In this document: positions 25,058 to 34,421 of the stretch, one piece after another
Position numbering within the stretch: position 1 is the stretch's first letter
Layout: every line of letters starts with the position of its first letter
Notes under the pieces: model-generated
What the model was told of the DNA's origin: nothing
Database searches by the model: none
What the model saw: the letters and a program-made list of their open reading frames with translations, nothing else
Program-made: the position numbers and the translations under genes
NCBI GenBank assembly: GCA_045107045.1
Contig: JBGCFR010000045.1
Span: 17,935 to 81,934 of the forward strand
DNA length: 64,000 nt
Source: Putridiphycobacter sp045107045
GTDB taxonomy: Bacteria; Bacteroidota; Bacteroidia; Flavobacteriales_D; Crocinitomicaceae
Direction of reading: 5' to 3'

Positions 25058-28000
25058 ATGAAAAAAATTACCGTTCTAATATTATTATTTAGCGCCAACT
25101 TGTTGAATGCACAAACCGATTGCAAGAACCAGGTGAGTACTAGCCCTCTTAATCCAACAAATAATAGTTTACCTGCTGTCAATGGAAATTACTATTTAAA
25201 TGATTTTGATTGGCTAGAACAAAATGCAGGGGTATATTCACCATATACAATGACAAATATTGTTGATGCATTTAACTTGCCCTATAGCCTGATTAATAAT
25301 ATAATGTATACAAACACTTCTAATAATTATTACGACTATTTATTAGATTCCCCAATACCTTCAAAAGAAAATGGATGGGAGTTGCTGCTAGTTAATTTAG
25401 GGCGTTATGCTGATAATGATAACAATTATCCGCAAACTGGATTAGAATCAGTACCATATATTGCACTATATAATAAGTATACAAGCGTAATTCGGGTATT
25501 TTTTAGAATATCAGAAGCAGGAACATCTTCGGGTGATGCTGTAGAAGTCAGCCTTAGTTTTGCGGATAATATAAATATTTCAGGGCAGTTAAGATATTAC
25601 AATGGAATAGATCAGGCGTTAAATGAACCTACAAGTGTAACAAAAACAAGTACAGTTTCATCACTGCCAAATTTATCATTTTATTGGGCATCAGCTGATT
25701 TTGTAATGGCTTATGATCCTTGCGTTTGTAAAAATCCATCAAAGTTGAGAATTGAATTTGGCAAAGTTTTTACAAGTGATAAGAGTCTAAATGACTATAA
25801 CAGCTCTTATAATAGCTTACTTTATGATATAAATACATTTGGTTATTATACAAGTTTGCTTAATAAGAATTATATAGAGGGACATGATTATACAGATAAT
25901 AGCAGTGAGGGAGGCCTGGTTCATGAGCATCAGTTAAGTAATTTGTTAGGGTTAGCTGAGCAAAGTGCCGAATCAGATGAAGAAAATATTCTTTTTTATA
26001 CAAGAATGGCAGCAGTTGAAATAGAAAATAATGGTCAGTTAAGCGCTAATTTTTGGGCACCTTATTTAAACAACCCAAATCATTTAAACGTATTGACTGC
26101 AATAGGTGTAACTACTAGTAGTTTTGGGCAAAACAATGTTGATACAGAATTATTGTTTAACAAATGTAAAAAGGTTTTAGTAAAAAAAAGGACAAAACTT
26201 TTAATTACAAATAATTTTGATGAAAATTCATTAGATGAGGCGCCAAGTGCTTCAATAATTTCTACTCCGGAAATGTCTTTTTCAGGCTCTGTTTATTCTG
26301 GTAGTAACCCTCCAATTGAATTCTATACACCCGGAACTTATGGGTCTTCAGGTACTGTTATTCCCAGTAATGATGAACCTATAACCGAATATCCAATATA
26401 TAATGAAGTTTTGGGAGTATTTGCCCTCCTAAGGGAACCCCGTGTTCAAATATCAAAAACCTATATTGAAGTTGAAGATAATGATGACGATTTTGATTAT
26501 TTGGGTCTTGCGCAACGAGATTATTGGGGTATTAATCAAGGAAAAGTAGCGTTAAAGGCTCATACTACATGGACTACTAAATACCAAATTAATTTACTTG
26601 AAAATCTAAAATATGCTTTTAATGATGTTCTACAAATAAAAGAATATAGCATAAATGCAGCTTTTGAGGTAAAATTAAATCCTGAATCTTTTGATAATTC
26701 TGGCTCACTGGGCATCTTGCAACAAAGATATATTTATGGATGGGAAGATCCTGATTACTTTGCAAATATGAAGCATGATTGGACTGGCTTTAACGATTAT
26801 ATTTCTATTGCTTCTGGTGGCTATTATTTTAGAAACTTTTGGGATGAGTACCCATTAGTGAACCCGTCGGGACTAACTTCGGTTCTGCATGAAAACCAAT
26901 CCATAAATGGAATCTTCCCCTATAATACGGATGTGTTTTATAGCCCTTTTGTACCGGTGGACGCTCTTAAATCAATGGTTTGTGGTTTGGGTATTAAAAA
27001 TGAGGTGTTAACTACTGCGTTAACATATATGGATCAAGATCAGGTATCAGAGTTTTATTTTGATAGCGGTATTTTTGGTACATATGGTGATGAAATATTT
27101 GCTTACAATCAATTTAATACCCCTAATGGAGTAGATGTAACTCAACAGCCATATGAGGATTGGATTCAACCTGGAATAATCGAAAGTTGGGATAAGAGGC
27201 TATATCACTATGATTGGCCTTATCAATTTGCTTCAAATACTAATTATCCGCCAACTATTGATCCTGGGCAGGCGGGAGTTAAATACAATTTTGAAATTAC
27301 ACTAAAATTAATTGTTGATATTGAATTTAATGAACTGAACGAAAATGGAAATCCGCATAAAACGACATTACTTTTGTCTTATCCTATCAATTCGCAAGAT
27401 ATTATTTGGCAAACACAAGATATAGATCCTAATTTAGATGGAATGCCAGAGGATTTGATAATAAATAATGAGATTTTTAATGGCCAACAAGTAGATGGCT
27501 GTAATTTAGATAATAATAAGTATACTTGTAGAGCTTGGAATAATATGTATGTAAGTAACACTTCCATGCTAAACGGTTATGAGGTTGAAATGACAGCAGG
27601 TACTGCAATTCATGTTGATCCAACAACTACATTTTCTCCAGAATCTGTTTTGAAAATAGAATCTTGCCTAAACGACTTTAGCTCACCTTCTCCTGTGGCT
27701 TCTATTAATTATGTTCGAAATTTTTGTGATGCAAATAGCAATCAAACGAATGCCTATGAAGCTAATAGTACAAGATTCTCTCTTTCTGATAGTTCAAAAT
27801 CTACTCAAAATCCTATTGTAAATGAGGTTGAATCGGATCCAGTTATCACTATTTTTCCTAATCCAACAAGTGGTTTAATAAATATTAGAATTGATTCGAA
27901 ATACGACGAAATTCCGAAAAAAATTGTACTTTCTGATGTAACTGGAAAACTAGTATTAAATGAAATAACCAAATTAGTAAATAATGCATATTTAGCAGAT

Positions 28001-28084
28001 TTATCAAGTTTAAGACCTGGTATTTATTTCATGACATTTTATTTTTCTGAAAGCAAAGCTGTTAAACGAGTTGTAGTGAATTAA
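25058..28084 (+). CDS. Large T9SS-secreted protein of an unrecognised family (copy 1)
   Basis: A 1,008-residue secreted protein: signal peptide ending NLLNAQ at about residue 19, a long beta-rich central part and a type A T9SS sorting domain at about 929-1008 (ITIFPNPTSGLINI ... RPGIYFMTF ... KRVVVN). It is a full-length paralogue of the protein at 29672-32767. Shared blocks are ENGWELL.VNLGR, YDPC.C..PS.L.I.F, F.TPGTYGS.GT, YP.YNEVLG.FA.L..P.V.IS, VDIEFN.LN..G.P..TT, a cysteine pair in GC.L....Y.CRA.N, and FCD. The conserved cysteines suggest disulfides. No catalytic motif is recognised. It is followed by a lipoprotein gene after 2 bases. Confidence 0.75.
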   Translation: MKKITVLILLFSANLLNAQTDCKNQVSTSPLNPTNNSLPAVNGNYYLNDFDWLEQNAGVYSPYTMTNIVDAFNLPYSLINNIMYTNTSNNYYDYLLDSPIPSKENGWELLLVNLGRYADNDNNYPQTGLESVPYIALYNKYTSVIRVFFRISEAGTSSGDAVEVSLSFADNINISGQLRYYNGIDQALNEPTSVTKTSTVSSLPNLSFYWASADFVMAYDPCVCKNPSKLRIEFGKVFTSDKSLNDYNSSYNSLLYDINTFGYYTSLLNKNYIEGHDYTDNSSEGGLVHEHQLSNLLGLAEQSAESDEENILFYTRMAAVEIENNGQLSANFWAPYLNNPNHLNVLTAIGVTTSSFGQNNVDTELLFNKCKKVLVKKRTKLLITNNFDENSLDEAPSASIISTPEMSFSGSVYSGSNPPIEFYTPGTYGSSGTVIPSNDEPITEYPIYNEVLGVFALLREPRVQISKTYIEVEDNDDDFDYLGLAQRDYWGINQGKVALKAHTTWTTKYQINLLENLKYAFNDVLQIKEYSINAAFEVKLNPESFDNSGSLGILQQRYIYGWEDPDYFANMKHDWTGFNDYISIASGGYYFRNFWDEYPLVNPSGLTSVLHENQSINGIFPYNTDVFYSPFVPVDALKSMVCGLGIKNEVLTTALTYMDQDQVSEFYFDSGIFGTYGDEIFAYNQFNTPNGVDVTQQPYEDWIQPGIIESWDKRLYHYDWPYQFASNTNYPPTIDPGQAGVKYNFEITLKLIVDIEFNELNENGNPHKTTLLLSYPINSQDIIWQTQDIDPNLDGMPEDLIINNEIFNGQQVDGCNLDNNKYTCRAWNNMYVSNTSMLNGYEVEMTAGTAIHVDPTTTFSPESVLKIESCLNDFSSPSPVASINYVRNFCDANSNQTNAYEANSTRFSLSDSSKSTQNPIVNEVESDPVITIFPNPTSGLINIRIDSKYDEIPKKIVLSDVTGKLVLNEITKLVNNAYLADLSSLRPGIYFMTFYFSESKAVKRVVVN

Positions 28085-28086
28085 GA

Positions 28087-28875
28087 ATGATGAGAAAGGT
28101 TGCATCAATAGGATTTTGTATTTTGTTAGTGGGTTTGTCCGCTTGTAAAAAAGAACAAGCTGAATTGGCCGACTTTAATGTCAATTGCAATAATTCGATA
28201 GAGGTTTCTGCCAATTTTTTAATTGAAGAATATTTAAAACCATTGGGTTTATCAAAAACACAAATATTTGTACCAACAGATACCATTTATGCTGGTAAAA
28301 ATGTTCGTTTTACAGCACAGGAGATTAATGCAGATTATACTTGGTATTTAGGATCAGAGGTTATTAAGGAACCAACTTTTTCTCGCTTTTTTGGGTCAGG
28401 ATTAGCTGGAGAGACTATACCTGTAAGTTTGGTGGTGAAAAAGAAACCAAATACCATTTGTAATCCATTTGATGATGGGGTCGATTCTTTAACTCAATAT
28501 ATGACCTTTGTTGAAACTATTGGATCTGAAATTGAAAGCAAGTCTCATCTGTACCAAGGCAATTTTCGCCTGCTAGATTCCTTGGCTCAAAACGATAGTG
28601 TTGATGTAATAGCTGAGTATAAATTAAGTGGTGAGGATGGTAAAAATTATAATAGAATAGAATTTACCAACCTATTTGGAGAGAACGTAACTTATGATGC
28701 AACAGCATCATTTGGTTTTTATGCCTACAGAATGTGGGAATTAGAAATGTACTTGTGTGGTGGTAAAACCTTTTTAATATCTCATTCAAAAGAGGGAGAA
28801 GTCCGAATTTTAATGAAGGCTATATTTGATGATTTAAAAGTGGTACATTCTTTTAAAGGCCGCAAAATATATTAG
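28087..28875 (+). CDS. Lipoprotein paired with the T9SS protein (paralogue A)
   Basis: A 262-residue protein with lipobox VGLSACKK (lipidated cysteine at about residue 19). A conserved domain follows with NVRFTAQEINADYTWYLGSEV and LVVKKKPNTICNPFDDGVDS. The aromatic 'TWYLG' turn and the spacing to the following strands recall a PKD or Ig-like beta-sandwich, by inference. A more variable C-terminal half begins at about YQGNFRLLDSL and ends GRKIY. It is a paralogue of the next gene (28877-29668) and of the broken copy at 33375-34150. It sits between genes with gaps of 2 and 1 bases, so cotranscription with the large T9SS protein is almost certain. It probably anchors in the outer membrane and binds or displays its secreted neighbour. 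No known family was recognised. Confidence 0.7.
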   Translation: MMRKVASIGFCILLVGLSACKKEQAELADFNVNCNNSIEVSANFLIEEYLKPLGLSKTQIFVPTDTIYAGKNVRFTAQEINADYTWYLGSEVIKEPTFSRFFGSGLAGETIPVSLVVKKKPNTICNPFDDGVDSLTQYMTFVETIGSEIESKSHLYQGNFRLLDSLAQNDSVDVIAEYKLSGEDGKNYNRIEFTNLFGENVTYDATASFGFYAYRMWELEMYLCGGKTFLISHSKEGEVRILMKAIFDDLKVVHSFKGRKIY

Positions 28876-28876
28876 T

Positions 28877-29668
28877 ATGAAATTCAAAAAAGTATTTTTT
28901 TTATGTTTGTTATTGTTCTTTTTTTCATGTAAAAAAGAGCAAGCAGAATTGGCTCAATTTAATAAAAATTGCGCTAATGCTTCCGCAGTTAGTGCTGATT
29001 TTATAATGGAAGAACTTGGTGGGACGATTAATGACTATGATTTAGGAAGAAACTCGATTACAGATACCGTTTGGTCAATAGGAGCTGTGCGCTTTTATGC
29101 ACTTGAAGATAGTGCGGAGTACACATGGTATATAGGCAGTGAAATTATTCACGAGCGCGAATTTTTCAGAGATTTTGGAGATGAGTTTTCTGGTCAAACT
29201 TTTCCCATGACCTTGGTAGTTAAGAAAAAGCCTAATGCTATTTGTAACCCAAATGATGATGGTTACGATTCAATAGTTAAAAACTTAACGGTTATTCAAC
29301 AGCCAAATAATTCAATTTGGTACGATTATTTCCCTCAGTTCGAAGGAACGTTTAGAATCAAAGAATTACATGCTACTGATAGCATTGATATTAATGTTCA
29401 AATACGCCGTTTCGAATTTACCGATAAACCGAGTTGGGGCTCTTTTTATGTCCAAAATTTGGACCAATGTGCGGAAATACATGGTGATATATCTAGTACT
29501 AAAACTTACCGTAAACTATGGTTGTCGAATGCTATTGCTTATGCTTACGAGTCGTGCCTTCCTATCAGTGGGTTTCATTTTTACCATAGAATGGACAGGG
29601 TTGTTGAGCTTGTCATTTTTATGAGAGAGAGCAAAGAAATACTGTATTATTATGGACGTAAATTATAA
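28877..29668 (+). CDS. Lipoprotein paired with the T9SS protein (paralogue B)
   Basis: A 263-residue paralogue of the preceding lipoprotein. The lipobox is FFFSCKK (cysteine at about residue 18), followed by the same EQAEL..FN..C opening. The first domain contains VRFYALEDSAEYTWYIGSEI and LVVKKKPNAICNPNDDGYDS. The second half starts FEGTFRIKELHATDSIDI and ends YYGRKL. The first domains of the two copies are much more alike than the second halves, as expected if the second half determines a partner or target. The gene starts one base after its paralogue stops and ends 3 bases before the second large T9SS protein. Confidence 0.7.
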   Translation: MKFKKVFFLCLLLFFFSCKKEQAELAQFNKNCANASAVSADFIMEELGGTINDYDLGRNSITDTVWSIGAVRFYALEDSAEYTWYIGSEIIHEREFFRDFGDEFSGQTFPMTLVVKKKPNAICNPNDDGYDSIVKNLTVIQQPNNSIWYDYFPQFEGTFRIKELHATDSIDINVQIRRFEFTDKPSWGSFYVQNLDQCAEIHGDISSTKTYRKLWLSNAIAYAYESCLPISGFHFYHRMDRVVELVIFMRESKEILYYYGRKL

Positions 29669-29671
29669 TTT

Positions 29672-32600
29672 ATGATTAAAACTTATCTAACTTTTGTACT
29701 ATTATTGTCTTTTAGCGCATTATTCAGTCAAACTTGTGTTAATAATGTTAATACTGATCCACCAAACGCATTTAATAATGCTTTACCAGCAAACCCTGAC
29801 GCATTAAAATACCTAAATAATTTTTCTTGGTTCGACATGAGTGCCCCCTATACATTAACCAATATGTATCAGTTTAACCAACTTCCGTATCAAACATTGT
29901 CAAATGTCTGGGTAAATCAGTATCATTATTACAAATACATCACCGAAGCACCATTGCCGCTGCCAGAAAATGGCTGGGAGTTATTAACGGTGAATTTAGG
30001 AAGGTTTCCGGATAATACCACGGCACATACTTTTACAAATGGTGCTTTATCAGAATCTGTTTATTACCCATATATTGTTCTTTACAATAGGTATTCTGGG
30101 GTAATTAGGGTGTTCTTAAAGTATGTCCTCTCAAATCAATCAGCCAGTGCCGCTATAAAGGTAAATTTGGAATTTGCAAACAATCAAGTGTCTGGTTTAC
30201 TCAGATCATATAGAGGATTTGAACCAACCTTAGCTTCTTTAACTGACGTTACAAAAGTATCAGCCACAGTTGATATGACAAATAGCCCAAATACTTGGGC
30301 AAGTGTAGATTTTCAGGCGACCTATGACCCATGTACTTGTTCCTACCCTTCATTGTTGAAAATTAGCTTCAGGCAAATATCAAGTTCGAGTGTTAAAATA
30401 TTTAGGCATGATGATACACCGTATGCTGGTAATGCTGGACAACCCATTATTGAAAATGTTGGAGGCCTGCAATTTGTAGAAGACTTTGCGAATAATGTAA
30501 TCCACCCTGACCTTAATTGGTTCCCAGGTTTTGCTTTTAATGAGGGAGTGAACGATTTTATTAATATTAGTAAAAGCTATGGATTAGTTGCAAATAAAAA
30601 TATGTATCAGTTAATTCAAATTTTACTGTATAAAACACACATATTTAGTGCCCATTTAATTAATAATTTTGGGCAGCATAGTAAAGAACGGAAATTACAA
30701 ATGGCAGTTCTTCGCTTCGGGAAATATATATTAAACGAAATAATGAATTATGGCACAACCATAAATTCTACAATTCTAGCCGCTGCTGAGCAAGCAGCTA
30801 TAGCAGAAAGTAGCGTTTTAACTACAAGTGAATCAGATAAGCAATTTTCTGGCATCTCTGGATCAAACTGGTATGATTTGGTTAAAAATAACCGCCCCGA
30901 TATACTGACCCATATAAACGGACAAAGGATATTTAATTCTGAAAACTTGTTTGCTGAAATAAAAACAATTTTATCAAAATATAGTCGTTTTGTAAATGCT
31001 AGTAATTTAGATGAATCATCTATAAAAAGTGCACCCACTGAGCCAATCTCAAATTTATTGGGCCTTAATTATTCAGGGCAAGACGAATCTGTAAGGGATT
31101 TTAGTTCAAATTTTTTTACCCCTGGAACGTATGGTAGTGCAGGAACAGGTTCGCCAGCATTAACATCAGTTGCAAATCAGACCCCGGCTTTAACTTATCC
31201 AGTTTATAATGAGGTTCTGGGTACTTTTGCAGTATTGGAAGCGCCAAAGGTTAAAATTTCTTCGAAAGTTATAGAAGATAGTAAAGTAAATGAATTATCG
31301 TATTGGAGAATGATACTTGACGGAAGTACCAATAACCCTAGAGGTTATGTTAATACACAGCGTTATCAGAGTTGGCAAGATGAATACCAAGTACAAATAG
31401 ATGGTGATCTAAAATTCGTTATTAACCCTGCGTTAGATGTGAAGTCATATTCTATTAAGGCTGGTTTTGAGATTTTCGAAACTTATAATAATGATTTTTT
31501 AAACGATAAGGGAAGCTTGGCTGATGATCCTAAGCGGAAAAGCGCCACTTTTTCTTTTCAAGACGGGCAAGGTTTTTCTAATGTCAATTCAACTAACACA
31601 AAAATGACTAGTAATTCACACTTATTGAGTGATGGAAATAATTTTGGAAACTATTCAACTAATCCTGATATTTACGATTCTTATTTCAGTACTGATTGGG
31701 CCAATCCTGTCATTCCAGATATAGAAAGAGATGGCATCAAGACATTACATTTTAATACCGAGTTAGTACCCCTTGAAAATTTTAATGACTTTGTTGCAGG
31801 AAATAGAATTTTAAATGAATTTATTTCAATTACAAATGAACCAGTGCCTACTGCAAATTTCAATAATGTTTTTAGTACAACCCAAAATGGACAAGGTAAT
31901 ACTCATATTAATGTAAATAATTTATGGGTTTTGCCCTCAGAATATGTGGCCTTTAATTTACAAAGAACAAATGTGTCAGTAAATTTAAAGCTTGTAGTGG
32001 ATATTGAGTTTAATACGCTCAATTCTGATGGTCATCCAAATAGGACAACGCAAATACTTACTATTCCAATTTCTGGTAGTAATATAACGTTAGTCAATGG
32101 TTCAAATATTGTTCCTTCTCCTCCGTTGGTGAACTCTAGTTTTGGAAATGTTATTTTTGATGGGACTCCAGTTGAAGGTTGTGCATTAATTGGAACAAAT
32201 TATGAATGTAGAGCAATTAACACTATAACTATTTCTGATGATATAGAAACTAGTAATGGTTTTACTGCCGAGTTTATTGCTGGCCAAGAAATAAATGTGA
32301 TTAATGAATCAGAAATATCTCCTGAAGTTATCTTGCGAATTGATAATAGTACATTCTATGATCCGATTTTTGCTGCTGACCCTACCTTTGTGCAAAATTT
32401 TTGTGATGGGATTACAAGCGGAAGCTATAAAGCAAATGCCCCTAAATCAAGTCGGGTGAACACAGAAAGTGAAAATGGTAAAGTTGACGAAAAGAATCGA
32501 AAAGATTATGTAAATATCGACTTCACTCTCTTCCCAAACCCAACAAATTCAGATATTGTTAGCTTACAATTAATTAAGGGGGCTGAAATTGACAGCCCTA

Positions 32601-32767
32601 TAGAAATAACAATGCATGACTTGGCAGGTAAGTTAGTAAACATTCAAAGTGAGTCAATGGGTTCTGGAATGTATTCTATTGATGTTTCAAACATTGCTCC
32701 GGGCACTTATTTTGTAACTGGCAGTACTTATGGTAATAAAGTTACTAAACGTTTAATTGTACTATAG
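29672..32767 (+). CDS. Large T9SS-secreted protein of an unrecognised family (copy 2)
   Basis: A 1,031-residue paralogue of the protein at 25058-28084, with a signal peptide ending ALFSQ and a T9SS type A sorting domain at about 951-1031 (FTLFPNPTNSD ... IAPGTYFVTG ... KRLIVL). The two copies align along their whole length, with the same order of conserved blocks and cysteines (YDPCTCSYPS, EGCALIGTNYECRAIN, FCDG). They have diverged enough that no long identical DNA stretch remains, so the duplication is old. Function is unknown; a secreted adhesin, matrix protein or toxin-like effector are all possible. It is cotranscribed with the lipoprotein genes on both sides (gaps of 3 bases). Confidence 0.75.
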   Translation: MIKTYLTFVLLLSFSALFSQTCVNNVNTDPPNAFNNALPANPDALKYLNNFSWFDMSAPYTLTNMYQFNQLPYQTLSNVWVNQYHYYKYITEAPLPLPENGWELLTVNLGRFPDNTTAHTFTNGALSESVYYPYIVLYNRYSGVIRVFLKYVLSNQSASAAIKVNLEFANNQVSGLLRSYRGFEPTLASLTDVTKVSATVDMTNSPNTWASVDFQATYDPCTCSYPSLLKISFRQISSSSVKIFRHDDTPYAGNAGQPIIENVGGLQFVEDFANNVIHPDLNWFPGFAFNEGVNDFINISKSYGLVANKNMYQLIQILLYKTHIFSAHLINNFGQHSKERKLQMAVLRFGKYILNEIMNYGTTINSTILAAAEQAAIAESSVLTTSESDKQFSGISGSNWYDLVKNNRPDILTHINGQRIFNSENLFAEIKTILSKYSRFVNASNLDESSIKSAPTEPISNLLGLNYSGQDESVRDFSSNFFTPGTYGSAGTGSPALTSVANQTPALTYPVYNEVLGTFAVLEAPKVKISSKVIEDSKVNELSYWRMILDGSTNNPRGYVNTQRYQSWQDEYQVQIDGDLKFVINPALDVKSYSIKAGFEIFETYNNDFLNDKGSLADDPKRKSATFSFQDGQGFSNVNSTNTKMTSNSHLLSDGNNFGNYSTNPDIYDSYFSTDWANPVIPDIERDGIKTLHFNTELVPLENFNDFVAGNRILNEFISITNEPVPTANFNNVFSTTQNGQGNTHINVNNLWVLPSEYVAFNLQRTNVSVNLKLVVDIEFNTLNSDGHPNRTTQILTIPISGSNITLVNGSNIVPSPPLVNSSFGNVIFDGTPVEGCALIGTNYECRAINTITISDDIETSNGFTAEFIAGQEINVINESEISPEVILRIDNSTFYDPIFAADPTFVQNFCDGITSGSYKANAPKSSRVNTESENGKVDEKNRKDYVNIDFTLFPNPTNSDIVSLQLIKGAEIDSPIEITMHDLAGKLVNIQSESMGSGMYSIDVSNIAPGTYFVTGSTYGNKVTKRLIVL

Positions 32768-32770
32768 TAG

Positions 32771-33223
32771 ATGAAAAAAAAAACAATTCTCTTTTCGCTT
32801 AGCTTATTGGTTTTGCTCGCTTGCAATAAGGAACAAAGGTTTTCCAAAAAACTAATGAAAGGTCAAACATGGACAGTAACTAGCATTACAGTAAATGATG
32901 AAGCCATTGCCACAAAAGGACAATGGCTTATCACTTCAGATGTTGATATTTATGATTCTGTGCCAAGTACTAAGTGGATAAATGGCTCAGAGGATGCTAT
33001 TTTTGAATGGCAATTTCAAGACAAAGGCAAAGTGTTTGAGCTTAGCTACGTCCAACAAAAAGATGAAGTAGATGGCAATTTCTTAGACACATTAGATTAT
33101 TTCGCCTACTATTTAACAGGTAAATATGACGTTGAGGTGCACAATAAAGACCAAATGGTATTTACAAGTGAAGAAACGATTCAGTATAACGGAAAAATGG
33201 TTAGGATTGAAATTGAAAAGTGA
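32771..33223 (+). CDS. Small lipocalin-like lipoprotein
   Basis: A 150-residue protein with lipobox LVLLACNK (cysteine at residue 18). The opening KLMKGQTWTVTSITVND and the run of antiparallel strands ending in MVRIEIEK resemble the small Bacteroidota 'lipocalin-like' lipoproteins, which often have a G.W.v. start. It is not a paralogue of the other two lipoproteins. It starts 3 bases after the second large T9SS protein and is the last intact gene of this operon. The role is unknown. Fold assignment is from pattern only. Confidence 0.65.
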   Translation: MKKKTILFSLSLLVLLACNKEQRFSKKLMKGQTWTVTSITVNDEAIATKGQWLITSDVDIYDSVPSTKWINGSEDAIFEWQFQDKGKVFELSYVQQKDEVDGNFLDTLDYFAYYLTGKYDVEVHNKDQMVFTSEETIQYNGKMVRIEIEK

Positions 33224-33264
33224 TTTTTTAGATTGCTAGTTGCCAGAGACAAGACTATAGATCT

Positions 33265-33296
33265 TTTTATAAGATAGTTTTTTGTTATCTATAAAA
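33265..33296 (+). other. Hairpin between the operon end and the broken lipoprotein gene
   Basis: TTTTATA-a-GATA pairs with TATC-TATAAAA around a 9-base T-rich loop, giving an 11-bp stem with one bulged base. It follows the lipoprotein stop at 33223 by about 40 bases and could stop or stabilise the transcript. It has no T-tract after the stem, so it is not a standard terminator. Confidence 0.4.
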
Positions 33297-33374
33297 TGGA
33301 TATGGAAAATGCTTAAATTGAAGTCAAGAGTGAAGGATTTACTATTACCCCCTTATAATTGAGATTCCCCAGAT

Positions 33375-34150
33375 ATGAGAATACGTCTTACTTCTTGTAG
33401 TAGTATGTTTTGCTCGTAGAAAAGATCAAGCGGAATTTGCTGAGCTAAATAAAATTTGTAGTTGCGCAGAAGAGGTGAGTGCTGAATTTCTGATAGAGGA
33501 ACTTACTTCACCAATCCCTGTTTTTCCAAACATACAATAACAGATACTATTTTTAAAAATAGAAATGTCCGTTTTACTGCTTTAGAGAAAGAAGCAAAAT
33601 ATACTTGGCACATAGGTTTAGAAGTCCTGACAGATAGTTCATTTATTCGTTATTTTGATGATAGTCGGGTGGGTGAAGATATACCAATTAGCTTAGTTGT
33701 AAAAAAAGCACCAAATACAATTTGTTTGCCAAATGATGATGATTACCATTCTATTACCAAAGTAATGCATGTATCACTTTCCATTTCTATCAAGGTGTAT
33801 ATATTGACTTAGGGCCTTTGGAAGGCAGTTATAGAATTAAATCGAACCACCTCTCAGATAGCTTTGATATTGTATTTGATGTCGATTATGCTCCTTTAGG
33901 ATACGAGACTTTTAATAATAGAAATTATGATGGTTTAGGTTCAGACTGCATAAACCAGGCTGAGATTTCCGGTGCCAATTATAGACAGGTATGGACAATT
34001 GTTGGAACTTCTGTGCAACAATGTGATTACCTAAAGGGGAGTATTCATAATAGGATAGAGGGTGTAACTGAAATGAAATTTAGCTTTGGAGCGAGTTCAT
34101 CAACCAATCCAAACTACAACGAAAGAATTTATTTAGGAAGAAGACTTTAA
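33375..34150 (+). pseudogene. Frameshifted third copy of the paired lipoprotein
   Basis: A degraded paralogue of the lipoproteins at 28087 and 28877. Four segments in changing frames align in order. The first is an ATG at 33375, followed by a shift. The second, from about 33391, reads KDQAEFAELNKIC..C.EEVSAEFLIEEL and ends at TAA 33538. The third starts at 33543 with NVRFTALEKEAKYTWHIG and LVVKKAPNTICLPNDDDYHS and ends at TAG 33810. The last starts near 33815 with LEGSYRIKSNHLSDSFDI and ends RIYLGRRL at 34150. At least three frameshifts are needed to restore it, so sequencing error alone is unlikely. The last segment is an open frame of 110 codons that could still be translated but lacks any export signal. 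Confidence 0.8.
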
Positions 34151-34203
34151 TTTTAAAAAATAAACCTCAGTACTTGATAATTTTGTCATTCTATCTCACA
34201 CAG

Positions 34204-34386
34204 TCATACCTCATCATAATCATCATACTTATCGCCCCCTTTTCCTGATGACCAATCCCACAGGTAACCAATGACAATGGCTATGAGTAACATGGGTAAA
34301 AGAAACCGAACAATTCTGATAAAGAACCAAATGGCTAATAATACAGAAAATACAATTACTATTTTAAATATTAAAGGAGATCGCAT
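34204..34386 (-). CDS. Small membrane protein of unknown function
   Basis: A 60-residue protein with two closely spaced hydrophobic stretches (about residues 5-23 and 27-43, giving one long or two short membrane helices) and an acidic tail (KYDDYDEV). It lies 35 bases downstream of the DUF3592-like gene on the same strand. Its ATG is in a clean position and the composition looks protein-like. It is the last gene of the minus-strand envelope operon. No family was recognised. Confidence 0.5.
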   Translation of the reverse strand: MRSPLIFKIVIVFSVLLAIWFFIRIVRFLLPMLLIAIVIGYLWDWSSGKGGDKYDDYDEV

Positions 34387-34421
34387 AGTGTTTTGTTTGT
34401 GAAGTCAAATTAAAAATTAGC

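Noticed and set aside
25058..33223. Toxin-immunity cluster
   Set aside because: No nuclease, deaminase or pore-forming domain is visible in the large proteins, and the partners are lipoproteins with long conserved domains. It stays only as one of several possible functions.
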